Positions 8,930-16,709 of a stretch of 64,000 nucleotides of DNA are shown piece by piece. The notes under the pieces were generated by a model. It made no database searches. It was not told the origin of the DNA and worked only from the letters and a program-made list of their open reading frames with translations. The position numbers and the translations under genes are program-made. The stretch is taken from assembly GCF_003688595.1 (NCBI RefSeq), contig NZ_RCWT01000015.1, positions 62,001-126,000 of the forward strand, given 5' to 3'. Source of the stretch: Sphingomonas sp. PP-F2F-G114-C0414 (lineage in GTDB: Bacteria; Pseudomonadota; Alphaproteobacteria; Sphingomonadales; Sphingomonadaceae). The number at the start of each line of letters is the position of its first letter. Position 1 is the first letter of the stretch.

Positions 8930-10333
8930 GTGTTCAAGGGCCTGAAGCCTATCGTCTATAACGGTCGGGAAGTCTGGCCTCTGGTTGAGGGCGGCAAGGG
9001 CGTCGCCGCGACCAACCACGCGTCGGCCGGCGCCTGGGCTGCCGCCGGGGGTATCGGCACCGTGTCGGCGGTCAACGCCGACAGCTACGATCCCGACGGC
9101 AAGATCATCCCGCAGGTCTATGCGGCGCTCACGCGGCGCGACCGGCACGAGGAACTCGTCGAATACGCGATCGAAGGCGCGGTCCAGCAGGTCGAGCGCG
9201 CGTACGAGATCGCCGACGGCAAGGGCGCGATCAACATCAACGTGCTGTGGGAAATGGGCGGTGCGCAGCGGATCCTGCACGGCGTTCTCGAACGCACGCG
9301 CGGCAAGGTGGCTGGCGTCACCTGCGGCGCGGGCATGCCGTACAAACTGTCCGAGATCACTGCGTCCTACGGCGTGAGCTATCTGCCGATCGTAAGCTCC
9401 GGCCGCGCCTTCCGCGCGCTGTGGAAGCGGGCGTATTCGAAGGCGGCCGAGTGGTTGGCGGCTGTGGTGTATGAGGATCCCTGGCTTGCGGGCGGGCATA
9501 ACGGCCTGTCGAACGCCGAGGACCCGTTGAAGCCGCAGGACCCGTATCCGCGCGTGAAGGAACTGCGGGATGTGATGCGCGAAGGCGGCATCAGCGACGA
9601 CGTACCGATCGTGATGGCCGGCGGCGTCTGGTATCTGCGCGACTGGAACGACTGGATCGACAATGCCGAGCTTGGCACGATCGCGTTCCAGTTCGGCACG
9701 CGGCCGCTTCTCACGCGCGAGAGCCCGATCCCCGAGGGCTGGAAGAACGCACTGACGCAGATCGAGCCCGGCGACGTGCTGCTGCACAAATTCTCGCCGA
9801 CCGGGTTCTACTCGTCAGCGGTGCGCAATCCGTTCCTGCGCTCTTTGGAAGCACGCTCCGAGCGCCAGATCGCCTTCTCGACGCAGGAGGCTGGCGATCA
9901 CGTGTTCCAGCTCGACGTCGGCGTGAAGGGCAAGAACTTCTGGGTCACGCGCAACGACCTGCTGCGCGCGCGGCAGTGGTTCGGCGAGGGCTATACCGAC
10001 GCGCTCAAGACGCCGGACAACACGCTGGTGTTCGTCAGCCCGACCGAGAAGGGCATGATCCGCAAGGACCAGTCGGATTGCATGGGCTGCCTGTCGCAAT
10101 GCTCGTTCTCGAGCTGGGCGGATACCGAGACCAACTCGACCGGCCGCCTCGCGGACCCGCGCAGTTTCTGCATCCAGAAGACGCTGCAGGACATCGCGCA
10201 CGGCGGCGACATCGACCAGAACCTGATGTTCGCAGGCCATGCGGCGTATAACTTCAAGAAGGATCCGTTCTATTCGAACGGGTTCGTGCCGAGTGTCGGG
10301 CAGCTGGTCGATCGGATTTTGACGGGGGATTGA
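8930..10333 (+). CDS. Nitronate monooxygenase family flavoprotein
   Basis: A 467-residue FMN TIM-barrel protein of the nitronate monooxygenase/2-nitropropane dioxygenase type. Visible are GVAATNHASAGAWAAAGGIGT near the N terminus, CGAGMPYK, AGGHNG and VMAGGVW, the usual FMN-binding loops. The start is GTG at 8930, seven bases after GGGAGAGG. A C-terminal extension carries CMGCLSQC plus a further Cys (SFCIQK), a cluster not needed for the basic fold and possibly metal-binding. The family oxidises alkyl nitronates, but many members have no proven substrate, so the exact role is open. Confidence 0.82.
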   Translation: MFKGLKPIVYNGREVWPLVEGGKGVAATNHASAGAWAAAGGIGTVSAVNADSYDPDGKIIPQVYAALTRRDRHEELVEYAIEGAVQQVERAYEIADGKGAININVLWEMGGAQRILHGVLERTRGKVAGVTCGAGMPYKLSEITASYGVSYLPIVSSGRAFRALWKRAYSKAAEWLAAVVYEDPWLAGGHNGLSNAEDPLKPQDPYPRVKELRDVMREGGISDDVPIVMAGGVWYLRDWNDWIDNAELGTIAFQFGTRPLLTRESPIPEGWKNALTQIEPGDVLLHKFSPTGFYSSAVRNPFLRSLEARSERQIAFSTQEAGDHVFQLDVGVKGKNFWVTRNDLLRARQWFGEGYTDALKTPDNTLVFVSPTEKGMIRKDQSDCMGCLSQCSFSSWADTETNSTGRLADPRSFCIQKTLQDIAHGGDIDQNLMFAGHAAYNFKKDPFYSNGFVPSVGQLVDRILTGD

Positions 10334-10393
10334 GGCTGGAGGAAGTGAACCGCAGTTTAGCTGCGGTGCTGCATTCCAACACGCCACTTTCTC

Positions 10394-10487
10394 CGTCATG
10401 CCGGGCTTGTTCCGGCATCCACGGTGCCGCGCTCTCTCGAGTGTGAGTTTGCCGCACCGTGGACCCCGGAACAGGTCCGGGGTGACG
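10394..10487. repeat. Dispersed palindromic repeat, copy 2 of 2
   Basis: Same family as 5526-5620: arms CGTCATGCCGGGCTTGTTCC and its near reverse complement, here with a different central sequence. It starts 61 bases after the nitronate-monooxygenase stop codon. Conserved arms with a diverged centre point to selection or recent spread of the arms. Confidence 0.75.
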
Positions 10488-10575
10488 GACTGTTTTTGGC
10501 AGGGCTCTGAGCAGGCTGCGGGCGCCAGTAGGCAGCCAGGTCTTCTTCATCAGCATGAAGGGCAGGGGAGTAAAC

Positions 10576-11214
10576 ATGACGCTACACGCCTGGTGGCTGT
10601 TCGTGGTCGCGGTGTTCCTCCTATGCGGAACGCCAGGACCCAACATGCTGCACGTCATGACACGCAGCATCGCCTTCGGCGCGCGGCGCAGCGTCGCGGC
10701 GATGGCGGGGTGCCTTACCGCGCTGGCGCTCGTCCTGGCGGCGTCGGCGGCGGGTGTGTCCGCGCTGCTCGCGGCATGGCCACGCGTGTTCGATGCGTTG
10801 CGCTATGCCGGCGTAGCGTACCTCATATTCCTCGGGATCAAGGCATGGCGCGGGGCAGGGTCGCCGATCGACGTCGGCGACGATACGACGCCGGTGGCGC
10901 TCCCCCCGACCGTGTCGGCGTGGCACCTGTATCGCGGCGGGTTCGTGATCGGGATCAGCAATCCCAAGCTGCTGTTGTTCGCCGCAGCATTCCTGCCGCA
11001 GTTCGTCGATCGCGCCTCACCGCAGGCACCGCAGTTCGCGATCCTGGTGGCGACTTTCGCGGTGGTCGAGAGCTTCTGGTACGGCATGTATGCAGCCGGT
11101 GGGCGAACGCTCGCGCGCTATCTGACGCGCCCGGCGTTGCGGCGCGCGTTCGACCGCGTGACGGGGGCGATCTTCGTCGGGTTCGGCCTCGCTTTGCTGC
11201 GGGTGCGGGCATAG
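10576..11214 (+). CDS. LysE/RhtB family amino-acid exporter
   Basis: A 212-residue inner-membrane protein with about five or six hydrophobic segments. The N-terminal CGTPGPNMLHVMTRSIAFGAR block (about 15-35) and the GISNPKLLLFAAAFLPQF block (about 125-142) are hallmarks of LysE/RhtB exporters, which expel amino acids or their analogues using the proton gradient. The start is the ATG at 10576 with AGGGGAG five bases ahead; a start at 10555 would lie before that site. The substrate cannot be told. Confidence 0.88.
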   Translation: MTLHAWWLFVVAVFLLCGTPGPNMLHVMTRSIAFGARRSVAAMAGCLTALALVLAASAAGVSALLAAWPRVFDALRYAGVAYLIFLGIKAWRGAGSPIDVGDDTTPVALPPTVSAWHLYRGGFVIGISNPKLLLFAAAFLPQFVDRASPQAPQFAILVATFAVVESFWYGMYAAGGRTLARYLTRPALRRAFDRVTGAIFVGFGLALLRVRA

Positions 11215-11333
11215 CCAAAGCATGCCGCGCCATTGCCGTTCGGGGCGATAGAGCGCATAGCCGAGGCATCGCGGCGCTTCGTACGGGCAGGCTGCGACTG
11301 AGAGATGCTTTGCGCTCCCGCTCCGAGCCGGGA

Positions 11334-11627
11334 ATGCCGCATGACGATCACTTCAGCCATCGCATCTACAGGGATCGCATCGTGACGATTGGCACCGAAA
11401 CGGTCGTGCCGATCTCGCGCGCGGTCAACGTCAGTGTCGAACAGCCTCAGGTCGTCGCGATGTGCAAGAAGCACGACGCGACCATCAGCGCGATCGAAAC
11501 GCTGCCGTCGGGCGGCACCCGCGTCGTGCTGATGAACAGCGCGGATGCCGCGAAAATCATCAAGGCGTTCGGCTCCAAGGTGCTGACCGGAACGGTAGCG
11601 CGAACCCACTGGATGCGCGCGGTCTGA
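11334..11627 (+). CDS. Small hypothetical protein
   Basis: A 97-residue protein from the ATG at 11334, or 81 residues from GTG at 11382, which has AGGGA seven bases ahead. It has no signal peptide, no membrane span and no motif that I recognise. The central part alternates short hydrophobic strands and polar residues (VPISRAVNVSVEQ, GGTRVVLMNS) and suggests a small alpha/beta fold ending in a basic tail. Codon use matches its neighbours. Function unknown. Confidence 0.5.
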   Translation: MPHDDHFSHRIYRDRIVTIGTETVVPISRAVNVSVEQPQVVAMCKKHDATISAIETLPSGGTRVVLMNSADAAKIIKAFGSKVLTGTVARTHWMRAV

Positions 11628-11640
11628 GACGCATGGTTTA

Positions 11641-11754
11641 ATCCTCCCCCGCCAGGGGGAGGTGGCTGGCGCTTGCCAGACGGAGGGGGAGGAAAGCGAA
11701 ACGTCGCTTGTCCCCTCCGTCACCTTCAGCGCCACCTCACCTTGCGGGGGAGGA
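11641..11754. repeat. Long imperfect palindrome between convergent genes
   Basis: ATCCTCCCCCGC at 11641 pairs with GCGGGGGAGGAT ending at 11754; pairing continues inward through GGTGGC/GCCACC and CGGAGGGG/CCCCTCCG to a small inner hairpin AAGCGA-AACG-TCGCTT. The arms total about 45 bases each with mismatches. It fills the gap between the hypothetical gene and the hydroxyacid dehydrogenase gene, which converge, so it may also act as a terminator. Confidence 0.75.
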
Positions 11755-11768
11755 TCGACGGCTGAAGT

Positions 11769-12767
11769 TCAGACCCAGCCGTCGAGCACCTGATCGGGCG
11801 GGCGATGGCCATCCGCCCACATCCGGATATTCTGGATAACGCGCTCGCCCGATGCCATTCGCCCTTCGAGCGTCGCGGAGCCCATGTGCGGCAACATCAC
11901 GACGTTGGGCAGCGCGAGCAGCCGCGGATCGATAACCGGCTCGTGCGCCCAGACGTCGAGCCCTGCGCCCGCGAGCTTGCCCGCCTCCAGCGCGTCGACC
12001 AGCGCGCCCTCGTCGACGATCCCGCCGCGCGCAGCATTGATCAGGTACACATGCGGCTGCATCAGGCCGATCCGGCGCGCGTCGATCAGGTTACGGCTGT
12101 CGGCGTTCAGCGGCGTGTGGATCGTGACGATGTCGACCGCGGCAAGCATGTCGTCGAGCGATGCGTGGAAGGTAGCCGCCAGCTGCGCCTCACGGACCGC
12201 GGGCAGGCGCTGGCGATTGTGATAATGGATCGTCAGCCCGAACGCGCGTGCCCTCAGCGCTACCGCCTGGCCGATCCGACCCATCCCGACGATCCCGAGC
12301 GCCTTGCCACCGATCCGGTGGCCGAGCATCCCGCCGGGGCTCCAGCCGTTCCACTGGCCCGACCGTACCAGCTTCTCGCCCTCCGCCAGCCGCCGCGGCA
12401 CCGACAGGATCAGCGCCATCGTCATGTCCGCGGTGTCCTCGGTGAGCACGCCCGGCGTGTTGGTGACGATGATCCCGCGCGCGCGCGCCGCCTTCAGGTC
12501 GATATGGTTCACGCCGGCGCCGTAATTGGCGATCAGCTTCAGGCGGTCGCCCGCGCCGGCGATCAACGCCGCATCGATGTCGTCGGTCACCGTCGGCACG
12601 AACACGTCGCAATCGGCCATCGCCGCGGCGAGCTGCTCGCGGTCGAGCTTGATGTCGGCACGGTTGTTCTGCGTATCGAACAGCGCCTCCATCCGGTCCA
12701 TCAGCGTATCGGCCAGCTCGCGGGTGACGACGACCTTGGGGTTCGGACAGCGGCGTGTGTCGGTCAT
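11769..12767 (-). CDS. D-2-hydroxyacid dehydrogenase (glyoxylate reductase-like)
   Basis: A 332-residue NAD(P)-dependent D-isomer-specific 2-hydroxyacid dehydrogenase. The Rossmann motif GIVGMGRIGQAVA is near residue 158, the substrate Arg is in NAARGGIVDE, the Glu in AHEP and the catalytic His in LPHMGSAT. The N-terminal substrate domain has NYGAGVNHIDL. These features match glyoxylate/hydroxypyruvate reductases, which reduce glyoxylate to glycolate in the cytosol; related enzymes act on other 2-oxoacids, so the substrate is inferred. Confidence 0.87.
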   Translation of the reverse strand: MTDTRRCPNPKVVVTRELADTLMDRMEALFDTQNNRADIKLDREQLAAAMADCDVFVPTVTDDIDAALIAGAGDRLKLIANYGAGVNHIDLKAARARGIIVTNTPGVLTEDTADMTMALILSVPRRLAEGEKLVRSGQWNGWSPGGMLGHRIGGKALGIVGMGRIGQAVALRARAFGLTIHYHNRQRLPAVREAQLAATFHASLDDMLAAVDIVTIHTPLNADSRNLIDARRIGLMQPHVYLINAARGGIVDEGALVDALEAGKLAGAGLDVWAHEPVIDPRLLALPNVVMLPHMGSATLEGRMASGERVIQNIRMWADGHRPPDQVLDGWV

Positions 12768-12882
12768 GCGGATGGCTTGGCGAAGGCGCTCGTGCCCGTC
12801 AACGTCCTGTCAACGTCGACACCGCAACTTCGGTTGAGGAAAGCGGTTCGTCGCTATAGGAGTTCGGTTCGCCAGTTAGGAC

Positions 12883-13383
12883 ATGACCATGCGCATTCTC
12901 GCCGCCGCGCTTTCCGCTCTTGTTGCCACCGCGCTGGTGCCCGACCCGGCGACCGCGGCCGACGCGACGAAGAAGAGCGTGCCCTATTACGCGTCGATCG
13001 CGGCGTCGCGCGCGCGGATGCGGACTGGGCCGGCACGGACGTATCCGGCGAGCTGGCTCTATCAACGCCAGGATCTCCCCATCAAGGTGGTCGCGATCTT
13101 CAAGGAATGGCGCAAGATCGCCGATCCCGACGGGACCGAGGGCTGGATGCAGGCGAACCTGCTGAGCGGCACGCGCACCGCAATCGTGCATGGCGCGGGC
13201 CCGGTGGACCTGCGCGACAAGCCCGATGCGGGGAGCCGGTTGCTGTGGCGCGCGGCACCGGGGGTGGTCGGGCGGCTGAGTCGGTGCGGCAATGGCTGGT
13301 GCCGGCTGGATGTGAAGGGGCAGGCGGGGTTTGTCGCCGTTGGGGGGCTTTGGGGGGTCGAGGCTGGTGAGACTCTGCCTTGA
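12883..13383 (+). CDS. Secreted SH3-domain protein
   Basis: A 166-residue exported protein. Residues 1-25 form a Sec signal peptide ending ATAADA. Two bacterial SH3-type repeats follow: ASRARMRTGPARTYPASWLYQRQDLPIKV ... WRKI ... GWMQANLLS (about 43-100) and a second from VDLRDKPDAGSRLLWR to GFVAVGGLWGV (about 107-160). Such domains bind cell-wall peptides. Starts at 12883 and 12889 are both possible. The stop overlaps the next gene by four bases. Confidence 0.8.
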   Translation: MTMRILAAALSALVATALVPDPATAADATKKSVPYYASIAASRARMRTGPARTYPASWLYQRQDLPIKVVAIFKEWRKIADPDGTEGWMQANLLSGTRTAIVHGAGPVDLRDKPDAGSRLLWRAAPGVVGRLSRCGNGWCRLDVKGQAGFVAVGGLWGVEAGETLP

Positions 13384-13850
13384 AGTCCGATTCGTGGCGG
13401 ATCGTTCGTGACGATCTGACGAGGCCGGAGGTCGTCGCGCTGGTCGAACTGCACCTCCGCGCAGCTTACGCGAATTCGCCGCCGGGCAGCGTATTCGCGC
13501 TGGACCTGACCGGATTGCGTGATCCCACGGTCACGGTCTGGTCGGCATGGGACGGCGATCGAGTGGTCGGGCTGGCGGCGTTGAAGCAACTCGACGATAC
13601 CCATGGCGAACTGAAATCGATGCGCACTGCCCCAAACTATCTACGACGTGGTGTGGGGCGGATGCTGCTCGATCATGTCATCGCCGAGGCCCGGGCCCGA
13701 GGGTATCGGCGGATCAGCCTCGAAACCGGAACGGGAGCGTCCTTTGCTGCGGCGCATGTGTTGTACGAACAGGCCGGTTTTACGACATGCGATCCGTTCG
13801 GGGTCTACAGCGACCGCGTGTTCGCGGCGTATTATACGCTGGCGATGTAG
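13380..13850 (+). CDS. GNAT family N-acetyltransferase
   Basis: A 156-residue acetyl-CoA-dependent N-acetyltransferase. The acetyl-CoA motif A is MRTAPNYLRRGVGRMLLDHVI (about 81-101) with R/Q-x-x-G-x-G/A, followed by ETGTGASFAAAHVLYEQAGF. It starts with TTG at 13380, overlapping the SH3-gene stop in TTGA, so translation is probably coupled. The acceptor amine is not evident; the family modifies small molecules or protein N termini. Confidence 0.85.
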   Translation: MKSDSWRIVRDDLTRPEVVALVELHLRAAYANSPPGSVFALDLTGLRDPTVTVWSAWDGDRVVGLAALKQLDDTHGELKSMRTAPNYLRRGVGRMLLDHVIAEARARGYRRISLETGTGASFAAAHVLYEQAGFTTCDPFGVYSDRVFAAYYTLAM

Positions 13851-13890
13851 TCCCGGCGGCCGTCGAGGGGGCAGTGCCCCCTCGATACCG

Positions 13891-15096
13891 TCAGTTCATC
13901 AATTCTACCGCCATCGCAGTCGCTTCTCCGCCGCCGATGCAAAGCGAGGCAAGCCCGCGCTTCTGGCCGGTCGTCTCCAGCGCCGACAGCAACGTCGCCA
14001 GGATCCGCGCGCCGCTAGCGCCGATCGGATGACCGAGTGCGCACGCACCGCCGTGGATGTTCACCTTCTCATGCGGCAGGCCAAGGTCGCGCATCGCGAT
14101 CATCGCGACGACGGCGAAGGCTTCGTTGACCTCGAACAGGTCGATGTCCGACGCGGACCAGCCAGCCTTCTCCATCGCCTTCCGCATCGCGAACACCGGC
14201 GCGGTCGTGAACAGGGCAGGCGCGTGGGCATGCGCCGCGTGGGCCACAACGCGCGCGATCGGCGTGATGCCGAGCCGTTCCGCAACGCTCGCCCGAGTCA
14301 TCACCAAAGCCGCAGCACCGTCGGAGATCGACGAGGCGTTGGCGGCGGTGATCGTGCCGTCCTTCGAGAAGGCGGGCTTCAGCGTCGGGATCTTGGCGAC
14401 GTCACCCTTGGCCGGCTGCTCGTCGAGCGAGACCGTGGTCGTGCCCTTGCGCCCCGCAATATCCACGGAGACGATCTCGCGGTCGAACGCGCCGGACTTC
14501 TGCGCGGCTTGTGCCCGGTGGAGCGACTCGATCGCATAGTCATCCATCTGCTGACGCGTGAACTGGTATTCGTGTGCGGTGTCCTCGGCGAAATTGCCCA
14601 TCAGCTTGCCGGGTTCATACGCATCCTCGAGCCCGTCGAGATACATGTGGTCGTACATCCGGTCGTGCCCGATCCGCGCGCCGCCTCGGTGGCTTTTCGA
14701 CAGATACGGCGCGTTGGTCATGCTCTCCATGCCACCCGCGACGAGCAGGTCCACCGAGCCCGCCGCGAGCGCATCGGCGGCAAGGATCGCCGCCTGCATC
14801 CCCGATCCGCACATCTTGTTGACCGTCGTCGCCTCGACATGATCGCCAAGCCCAGCGTTGATCGCCGCCTGTCGCGCCGGCGCCTGGCCGAGCCCGGCGG
14901 GAAGCACGCAGCCCATGTAGATCCGCTCGATCCCCGCCGCCGACACGCCCGACCGCTCGACCGCCCCGCGCACCGCATCGGCACCGAGCTGCGTCGCGGT
15001 CGCGCCGGCAAGCGCGCCCTGGAACGATCCCATCGGCGTGCGCGCGTAGGACAGGATGACGATGGGATCTCGATCGGCGGCCACTTCACTCTCCAT
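13891..15096 (-). CDS. Acetyl-CoA C-acetyltransferase (thiolase)
   Basis: A 401-residue thiolase that condenses two acetyl-CoA or cleaves acetoacetyl-CoA in the cytosol. The acyl-accepting Cys96 is in NKMCGSGMQA; the C-terminal HGGACALGHPIGASGAR and CIGGGEATAMAVE carry the catalytic His and second Cys. Length and motifs fit biosynthetic or beta-ketothiolases of the AtoB/PhaA type. The start was placed at the ATG at 15096; an upstream open frame crosses the divergent membrane-protein gene and is discounted. Confidence 0.92.
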   Translation of the reverse strand: MESEVAADRDPIVILSYARTPMGSFQGALAGATATQLGADAVRGAVERSGVSAAGIERIYMGCVLPAGLGQAPARQAAINAGLGDHVEATTVNKMCGSGMQAAILAADALAAGSVDLLVAGGMESMTNAPYLSKSHRGGARIGHDRMYDHMYLDGLEDAYEPGKLMGNFAEDTAHEYQFTRQQMDDYAIESLHRAQAAQKSGAFDREIVSVDIAGRKGTTTVSLDEQPAKGDVAKIPTLKPAFSKDGTITAANASSISDGAAALVMTRASVAERLGITPIARVVAHAAHAHAPALFTTAPVFAMRKAMEKAGWSASDIDLFEVNEAFAVVAMIAMRDLGLPHEKVNIHGGACALGHPIGASGARILATLLSALETTGQKRGLASLCIGGGEATAMAVELMN

Positions 15097-15172
15097 GTAT
15101 TCTTCTGCCCCCGTATCTGGGGTTGATGTGCGGCAATACAAAGCACCGCGCGATGCGCCTAGACCTCCCATC

Positions 15173-15424
15173 ATGGAAACACTCATCACGACGCTCAAAT
15201 GGTGTGCAGCAGGGTCGGGGGTGATCGCCGCCTTCATGGTGTCGCTCGACTTCGGGCGGCGCGTGACGGGGTGGGGGTTCGTGCTGTTCGTCGGCTCGTC
15301 GATCGCGTGGCTGAGCGGTGCGGCCTTGACCGGGGACTGGGCGCTGGGCACGCAGAACATCGTGTTGTTCGGGATCAACCTCCTCGGCGTGTATCGCTAC
15401 CTGGTGCGGAAAACGGGTGTCTGA
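15173..15424 (+). CDS. Small membrane protein
   Basis: An 83-residue protein with about three hydrophobic stretches (residues 8-25, 33-52, 60-75) and the basic end YRYLVRKTGV. No known family is recognised. It starts at the ATG at 15173, after which the frame runs into the prepilin-peptidase gene with an eight-base overlap, so the two are translationally coupled and may work together. It is divergent from the thiolase gene, 76 bases apart. Confidence 0.6.
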   Translation: METLITTLKWCAAGSGVIAAFMVSLDFGRRVTGWGFVLFVGSSIAWLSGAALTGDWALGTQNIVLFGINLLGVYRYLVRKTGV

Positions 15425-16172
15425 GACCCCGTTCTGGGCGGTGTTGCTGGGGGTGCTCGGAGCGATCATCGGCAGCTTCATCGCGGCGCTGGTGACGCGC
15501 TGGCCCGACGGGCGATCGGTGATGCAAGGGCGGTCGGCGTGCGACGGCTGCGGGCGGACGCTCCGCGCGGTCGAGCTGGTACCGCTGCTGAGCGCGATCG
15601 TCCTGCGTGGCCGGTGTCGAGGGTGCGGCGTCGCGATCAGTCCTGTGCATTGGCGGATCGAGCTGGCGGGGTTGGCGATCGGCCTGGCGGCGGGGATCGT
15701 CGCACCGGGGATAGTCGGCATCGCCGGCGCGGTGTTCGGATGGCTGTTGCTGGCGCTGGCAAGTCTAGATCTCGTCGCATTCTGGCTGCCCGATCGGCTG
15801 ACGATCCTTCTCGCCGCGACCGGGCTCGTCGGCGCCGCGCTCGGTATCGACCCGCCGCTCCCCGAGCGATTGATCGGCGGACTCGCCGGATTCGGCACGC
15901 TGTGGCTGGTCGCATTCGGCTATCGACGCATACGCGGCCGCGACGGCATGGGCGGCGGCGACCCCAAGCTGTTCGGCGCGATCGGGCTGTGGCTCGGGTG
16001 GCAGATGCTGCCTGCCGTCCTGCTGATCGCGAGCATGATCGGGCTCGGCGTCGTGCTGGCCGCGCACCTCAAGGGGCGCAGCATGGCGTCGGACACCGCG
16101 CTCCCGTTCGGCGCGTTGCTGGCGATCGCGGCTTATCCCGCGTGGCTGTTCATGATAGGCCTGACGCCATGA
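15417..16172 (+). CDS. Prepilin peptidase (A24 family, PulO/GspO-like)
   Basis: A 251-residue inner-membrane aspartic protease that cleaves and N-methylates type IV prepilin-like proteins. The cytoplasmic zinc site is present as CDGC (42-45) and CRGC (67-70). The first catalytic Asp is in FWLPDRLT and the second in GMGGGDPKLFG, the usual G-x-GD motif. It has seven or eight hydrophobic segments. The start is GTG at 15417 inside the previous gene. No pilin or secretion genes lie near, so its substrates are elsewhere. Confidence 0.88.
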   Translation: MSETPFWAVLLGVLGAIIGSFIAALVTRWPDGRSVMQGRSACDGCGRTLRAVELVPLLSAIVLRGRCRGCGVAISPVHWRIELAGLAIGLAAGIVAPGIVGIAGAVFGWLLLALASLDLVAFWLPDRLTILLAATGLVGAALGIDPPLPERLIGGLAGFGTLWLVAFGYRRIRGRDGMGGGDPKLFGAIGLWLGWQMLPAVLLIASMIGLGVVLAAHLKGRSMASDTALPFGALLAIAAYPAWLFMIGLTP

Positions 16173-16615
16173 TCTCGCTCGCTCTTATGCTCGCGCTGCA
16201 AGCCGCGGCCCCGTCTGCCGCGGCCAATCCGGGGACGAATCCAGGTCCGGGCCCCCTCGGCGCGATCGGCACGCAGAAGCTCCCCGCCAAGGGATGCGCC
16301 GCGTATCTCTGGAGCACGGACACCGGCCGACAACTCGTCGCGATGGCCACCGCCGACCCCGCGCAGATCCGCCTGGCGATCGACGGCAAGACCAATGACT
16401 ATGCGATGACGACCCAGTCGCCCGCGATCGGCTTCGGCTTTGGCGGTGTCACGCAATATCGCGGCGGCGACGTGACCGCGACGCTCGACATGGCGGTCGC
16501 CGTCCGCGCCGACATCTCCGCCGGCGCGACCGTGACGTCCGCGACGCTACGGATCGACCGCCCCGGCCACGATACGATCGTCATGCCGGTCGGTGGCCTA
16601 ATCGGCTGTGTCTGA
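16169..16615 (+). CDS. Hypothetical protein with signal peptide
   Basis: A 148-residue protein whose ATG at 16169 overlaps the prepilin-peptidase stop as ATGA. Residues 1-19 (MISLALMLALQAAAPSAAA) look like a Sec signal; a Pro/Gly-rich stretch follows, then one beta-rich domain with KGCAAYLW near residue 41 and a final GLIGCV, so one disulfide is possible in the periplasm. No family is recognised. The third gene in a tight operon with the small membrane protein and the prepilin peptidase. Confidence 0.65.
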   Translation: MISLALMLALQAAAPSAAANPGTNPGPGPLGAIGTQKLPAKGCAAYLWSTDTGRQLVAMATADPAQIRLAIDGKTNDYAMTTQSPAIGFGFGGVTQYRGGDVTATLDMAVAVRADISAGATVTSATLRIDRPGHDTIVMPVGGLIGCV

Positions 16616-16709
16616 GGTTAATTTTTGTGAAACCAAGCCGTCCTATGTGCGTTACGTGGACGAAGATGGGGGTGAATCGAGCACGATCGCTGCCTGCAAA
16701 GGGGATCGT

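Noticed and set aside
10398-11627. A 409-codon frame covering the LysE-type gene in another frame
   Set aside because: Only its last 97 codons lie outside the clear LysE gene; the rest is an Arg/Gly-rich shadow, so only the short 3' gene was kept.
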